A stretch of 24,387 nucleotides of DNA, from the NCBI GenBank assembly GCA_025929745.1, contig JAICPQ010000006.1, positions 1-24,387 on the forward strand. The letters run 5' to 3'. The position numbers and the translations under genes are program-made. The notes below the pieces were generated by a model. That model ran no database searches. It saw nothing but the letters and a program-made list of their open reading frames with translations, and had not been told where the DNA came from. This document shows, piece by piece, positions 22,833-24,387 of the stretch. The stretch's first letter is position 1, and each line of letters opens with the position of its first letter. This DNA comes from Burkholderiales bacterium. Its GTDB lineage: Bacteria > Pseudomonadota > Gammaproteobacteria > Burkholderiales > SG8-39.

Positions 22833-23205
22833 CGAAGTACTGCTCCAGTATGAGCTGCGCCGCCACGGAGTCCACCGCCTTTCTCTTCAGGCCGCGCAAC
22901 TTGCGCTCGGCTTCGACCGAGGTGAAGCGCTCGTCCACGCGCGCCACCGGCAGCTTGAAGCGCCGCTCGAGCCGCCGCGCGAAGTCTTCCGCCTGCCGCG
23001 TCATCTTGTGCGGCTCGCCGCTCGTCGACGTAGGCACGCCGACCACCAAACCGGCCGGGCGCCATTCATTGACGAGTTTTTGAATCTGGTAAAAGTCGCA
23101 GACGGCCGGAAGCGGGTGCGCGGTGTGCAGCTCAGTCTCGCCGACCGCGACGCCAATACGCTTGAGACCGAAGTCGAAGGCGAGGACGGTCCCCCGCTTA
23201 GGCAT
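22819..23205 (-). CDS. ruvX: RuvX/YqgF, putative pre-16S rRNA nuclease
   Basis: A 128-residue RNase H-like fold protein thought to mature the 5' end of 16S rRNA (also proposed as a Holliday junction resolvase). Seen are VLAFDFGLKRIGVAVG with the first catalytic Asp, LVVGVPTSTSGEPHKMT, VDERFTSVEAE and the closing DSVAAQLILEQYF with the last Asp. The ATG at 23205 gives MPKRGTVLAFD and overlaps the algH stop by 8 bases (ATGCCTAA). algH-ruvX-pyrR-pyrB order is common in proteobacteria. Confidence 0.95.
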   Translation of the reverse strand: MPKRGTVLAFDFGLKRIGVAVGETELHTAHPLPAVCDFYQIQKLVNEWRPAGLVVGVPTSTSGEPHKMTRQAEDFARRLERRFKLPVARVDERFTSVEAERKLRGLKRKAVDSVAAQLILEQYFDEAA

Positions 23206-23749
23206 GCCCCGCCGCGTCCTGCAACCGCGCGTAGTCGAGGCCGAGGAGCTCCATGGCCGCCGGCAGGCGCTCCTCCGAGGGCACATCGAAGATGATGGCG
23301 TCACGCGCTTCGACAGTGAGCCAGGCGTTCTGGGCCAGCTCGTGCTCGAGCTGCCCCGGCGACCAGCCGGCATAGCCCAGCGTGACCAGGATGCGCGACG
23401 GACCCTCGCCGCGCCCGACCGCTTCGAGGATGTCTTTTGACGTAGTGAGGCCGATGGCGTCGCGCACGCGCAGCGTCGACTGCCAGTTGCCGGCGGGCGC
23501 ATGCAGCACGAACCCCCGGTCCGTCTGCACCGGCCCGCCGAAGTAGATCGGCGCCTGCTTGCGTCCGGCATCGCGCAGCGTGAGCGAGAGCCGCTCGAAG
23601 AGCGCCTGCAGCGTCATGTCGATCGGCCGGTTCACGACCAGGCCTAGCGCGCCCTGGTCGTTGTGCTCGCAGATGTAGGTAAGGGTTTTGGCGAAGTACG
23701 GATCGGCCATGTTGGGCATGGCGATCAGGAAGTGATGCGTGAGGTTCAC
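23198..23749 (-). CDS. algH: YqgE/AlgH family protein (UPF0301)
   Basis: A 183-residue cytoplasmic protein. The start NLTHHFLIAMPNMADPYFAKTL, the following CEHNDQGALGLVVNRP, IYFGGPVQTDRGFVLH and the late TLGYAGWSPGQLEHEL match YqgE/AlgH. The family's biochemical role is unknown; in Pseudomonas it was named for an effect on alginate. The start is GTG at 23749; an AGGAGG lies only 2 bases before it, unusually close, yet homologous proteins begin at this place and the next ATG is inside conserved sequence. It follows the rubredoxin gene after a 30-base gap. Confidence 0.94.
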   Translation of the reverse strand: MNLTHHFLIAMPNMADPYFAKTLTYICEHNDQGALGLVVNRPIDMTLQALFERLSLTLRDAGRKQAPIYFGGPVQTDRGFVLHAPAGNWQSTLRVRDAIGLTTSKDILEAVGRGEGPSRILVTLGYAGWSPGQLEHELAQNAWLTVEARDAIIFDVPSEERLPAAMELLGLDYARLQDAAGHA

Positions 23750-23751
23750 CG

Positions 23752-23757
23752 CCTCCT
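23752..23757 (-). promoter_or_regulatory. AGGAGG close to the algH start
   Basis: The minus strand reads AGGAGG ending 2 bases before the GTG at 23749, where 5-9 bases is normal. No other start codon lies at a better distance before conserved residues, so the site is either a short-spaced ribosome site or chance. Confidence 0.45.
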
Positions 23758-23779
23758 ATTCTACTGCCAGCGCCGCGCG

Positions 23780-23965
23780 CTAGATCTCCACCATCTCGAA
23801 ATCCTCCTTGCGCGCGCCGCATTCCGGACAAGTCCAGTTCATCGGCACGTCTTCCCATCGTGTGCCGGGTGAGATGCCTTCGTCGGGCAGGCCCGCCGCC
23901 TCGTCGTACACGAAGCCGCAGATGAGGCACATCCACGTCTTGTACTGCACTTGGTTCTCGGTCAT
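23780..23965 (-). CDS. Rubredoxin
   Basis: A 61-residue one-iron electron carrier. The two ligand pairs are CLIC (Cys13, Cys16) and CPEC (Cys46, Cys49), with GFVYDEAAGLPDEGISPGTRWEDVP between them, the standard rubredoxin layout. Its partners are unknown here; such proteins can serve alkane hydroxylases, oxygen-tolerance enzymes or other reductases. The ATG at 23965 (MTENQVQYKTWMC) is chosen over an in-frame ATG 15 bases upstream because it gives the usual short lead to the first Cys. It precedes algH, as in many betaproteobacteria, and diverges from thiD 23 bases away. Confidence 0.94.
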   Translation of the reverse strand: MTENQVQYKTWMCLICGFVYDEAAGLPDEGISPGTRWEDVPMNWTCPECGARKEDFEMVEI

Positions 23966-23988
23966 AAAATTGGGCCGCATATTAACTC

Positions 23989-24387
23989 ATGCCACCCATC
24001 GTTCTGACGTTCGCTGCGTCCGACCCGACTGGCGGCGCGGGACTGCAGGCCGACATTCTCACCTTCGCCGCGCTCGCGTGTCACCCGCTCTCGGTGCTCA
24101 CTGCGCTCACCGTGCAGGACACAAGCGGCGTGCAGCAAGTCGAGACGATCTCGTCCGACCTTGTCACGCGGCAGGCGAGCCGCTTGCTCGCCGAGACGCG
24201 CGTGGCCGCTTTCAAGGTCGGGGTGCTCGGCTCCGCCGAGAACGTGCGCGCCGTAGCCGCGATCGCGCGGGCGCATTCGCACGTGCCGCTCGTTCTCGAT
24301 CCCGTCCTTGCATCGGGGCGCGGCGACCGCCTCGCGACCGATGCTGCCCGCGTGGCGCTCATCGAAGCGCTGGTGCCCTGTGCGACA
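23989..24387 (+). CDS. thiD: Hydroxymethylpyrimidine/phosphomethylpyrimidine kinase ThiD (3' end beyond window)
   Basis: The first 133 codons of a ribokinase-fold kinase of thiamine synthesis that phosphorylates HMP and HMP-P. The start PPIVLTFAASDPTGGAGLQADI, with the GGAGLQAD HMP-binding motif, then LTALTVQDTSGV and FKVGVLGSAENV and LVLDPVLASGRGDRL, match ThiD. The ATP-binding and catalytic C-terminal part is outside the window. It diverges from the rubredoxin gene across a 23-base gap in which I could not identify a convincing promoter. Confidence 0.95.
   Translation, partial: MPPIVLTFAASDPTGGAGLQADILTFAALACHPLSVLTALTVQDTSGVQQVETISSDLVTRQASRLLAETRVAAFKVGVLGSAENVRAVAAIARAHSHVPLVLDPVLASGRGDRLATDAARVALIEALVPCAT

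Noticed and set aside
23758..23763. TAGAAT on the minus strand as a possible -10 box for algH
   Set aside because: It directly abuts AGGAGG and would start transcription inside the ribosome site, and no -35 match is found at 16-18 bases.
1..24387. Search for tRNA, rRNA, CRISPR, insertion sequences, prophage or defence genes
   Set aside because: Every stretch is taken by recognised housekeeping genes, and I see no repeat arrays, transposase motifs or tRNA-like cloverleafs.

Overview
The window is a GC-rich, fully coding piece of a bacterial chromosome, most likely from a betaproteobacterium (Burkholderiales/Nitrosomonadales-like). This rests on recognised gene content and order: DUF971-ubiE-Tim44-like-ubiJ-ubiB, DUF2782-thrB-BPSS1780-type membrane protein, pyrR-pyrB-pseudo-dihydroorotase, dacC-dat-ybeD-lipB-lipA, and a very large DUF3683 flavoprotein. 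I cannot name the genus. I see no mobile element, CRISPR array, tRNA or rRNA, and no stretch over 300 bases without a gene; the longest true gap is about 35 bases.

Layout. Positions 1-12003 are all on the minus strand, in transcription order: a LOG-family hydrolase, a DUF2782 protein, homoserine kinase ThrB, a membrane protein, the 1,237-residue flavin/iron-sulfur dehydrogenase, a DUF971 protein, UbiE, a Tim44-like protein, a terminator-like hairpin, UbiJ, UbiB, a sodium/solute symporter, and a VanZ-like protein cut by the window edge. The middle (12002-15826) alternates strands: polA (+), DUF4197 (-), a thioredoxin-like TlpA protein (+). From 23965 down to 15823 runs a second minus-strand block of twelve genes: rubredoxin, algH/yqgE, ruvX, pyrR, pyrB, pseudo-pyrC, rlpA, dacC, dat, ybeD-like, lipB, lipA. 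A thiD gene starts at 23989 on the plus strand and runs off the end.

Functionally these are housekeeping genes: ubiquinone synthesis (ubiE, ubiJ, ubiB), a probable quinone-linked hydroxyacid dehydrogenase, threonine synthesis, DNA repair polymerase, pyrimidine synthesis, cell-wall maturation (rlpA, dacC, dat) and lipoate synthesis (lipB, lipA). I did not find a convincing new multi-gene system.

Three things stand out. (1) Gene packing is extreme: most same-strand neighbours overlap by 1, 4 or 8 bases, and the four strand switches between 12001 and 15826 each occur on a 4-base palindrome (CATG, CTAG, CATG, CTAG) shared by two opposite start or stop codons. (2) PolA appears to have lost two catalytic residues of its 3'-5' proofreading domain while keeping its polymerase and 5'-nuclease motifs. 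(3) A perfect 11-bp inverted repeat with a T tail sits exactly where ubiJ would begin. The dihydroorotase-like protein also lacks nearly all its metal ligands, as known for pseudo-dihydroorotases paired with PyrB.
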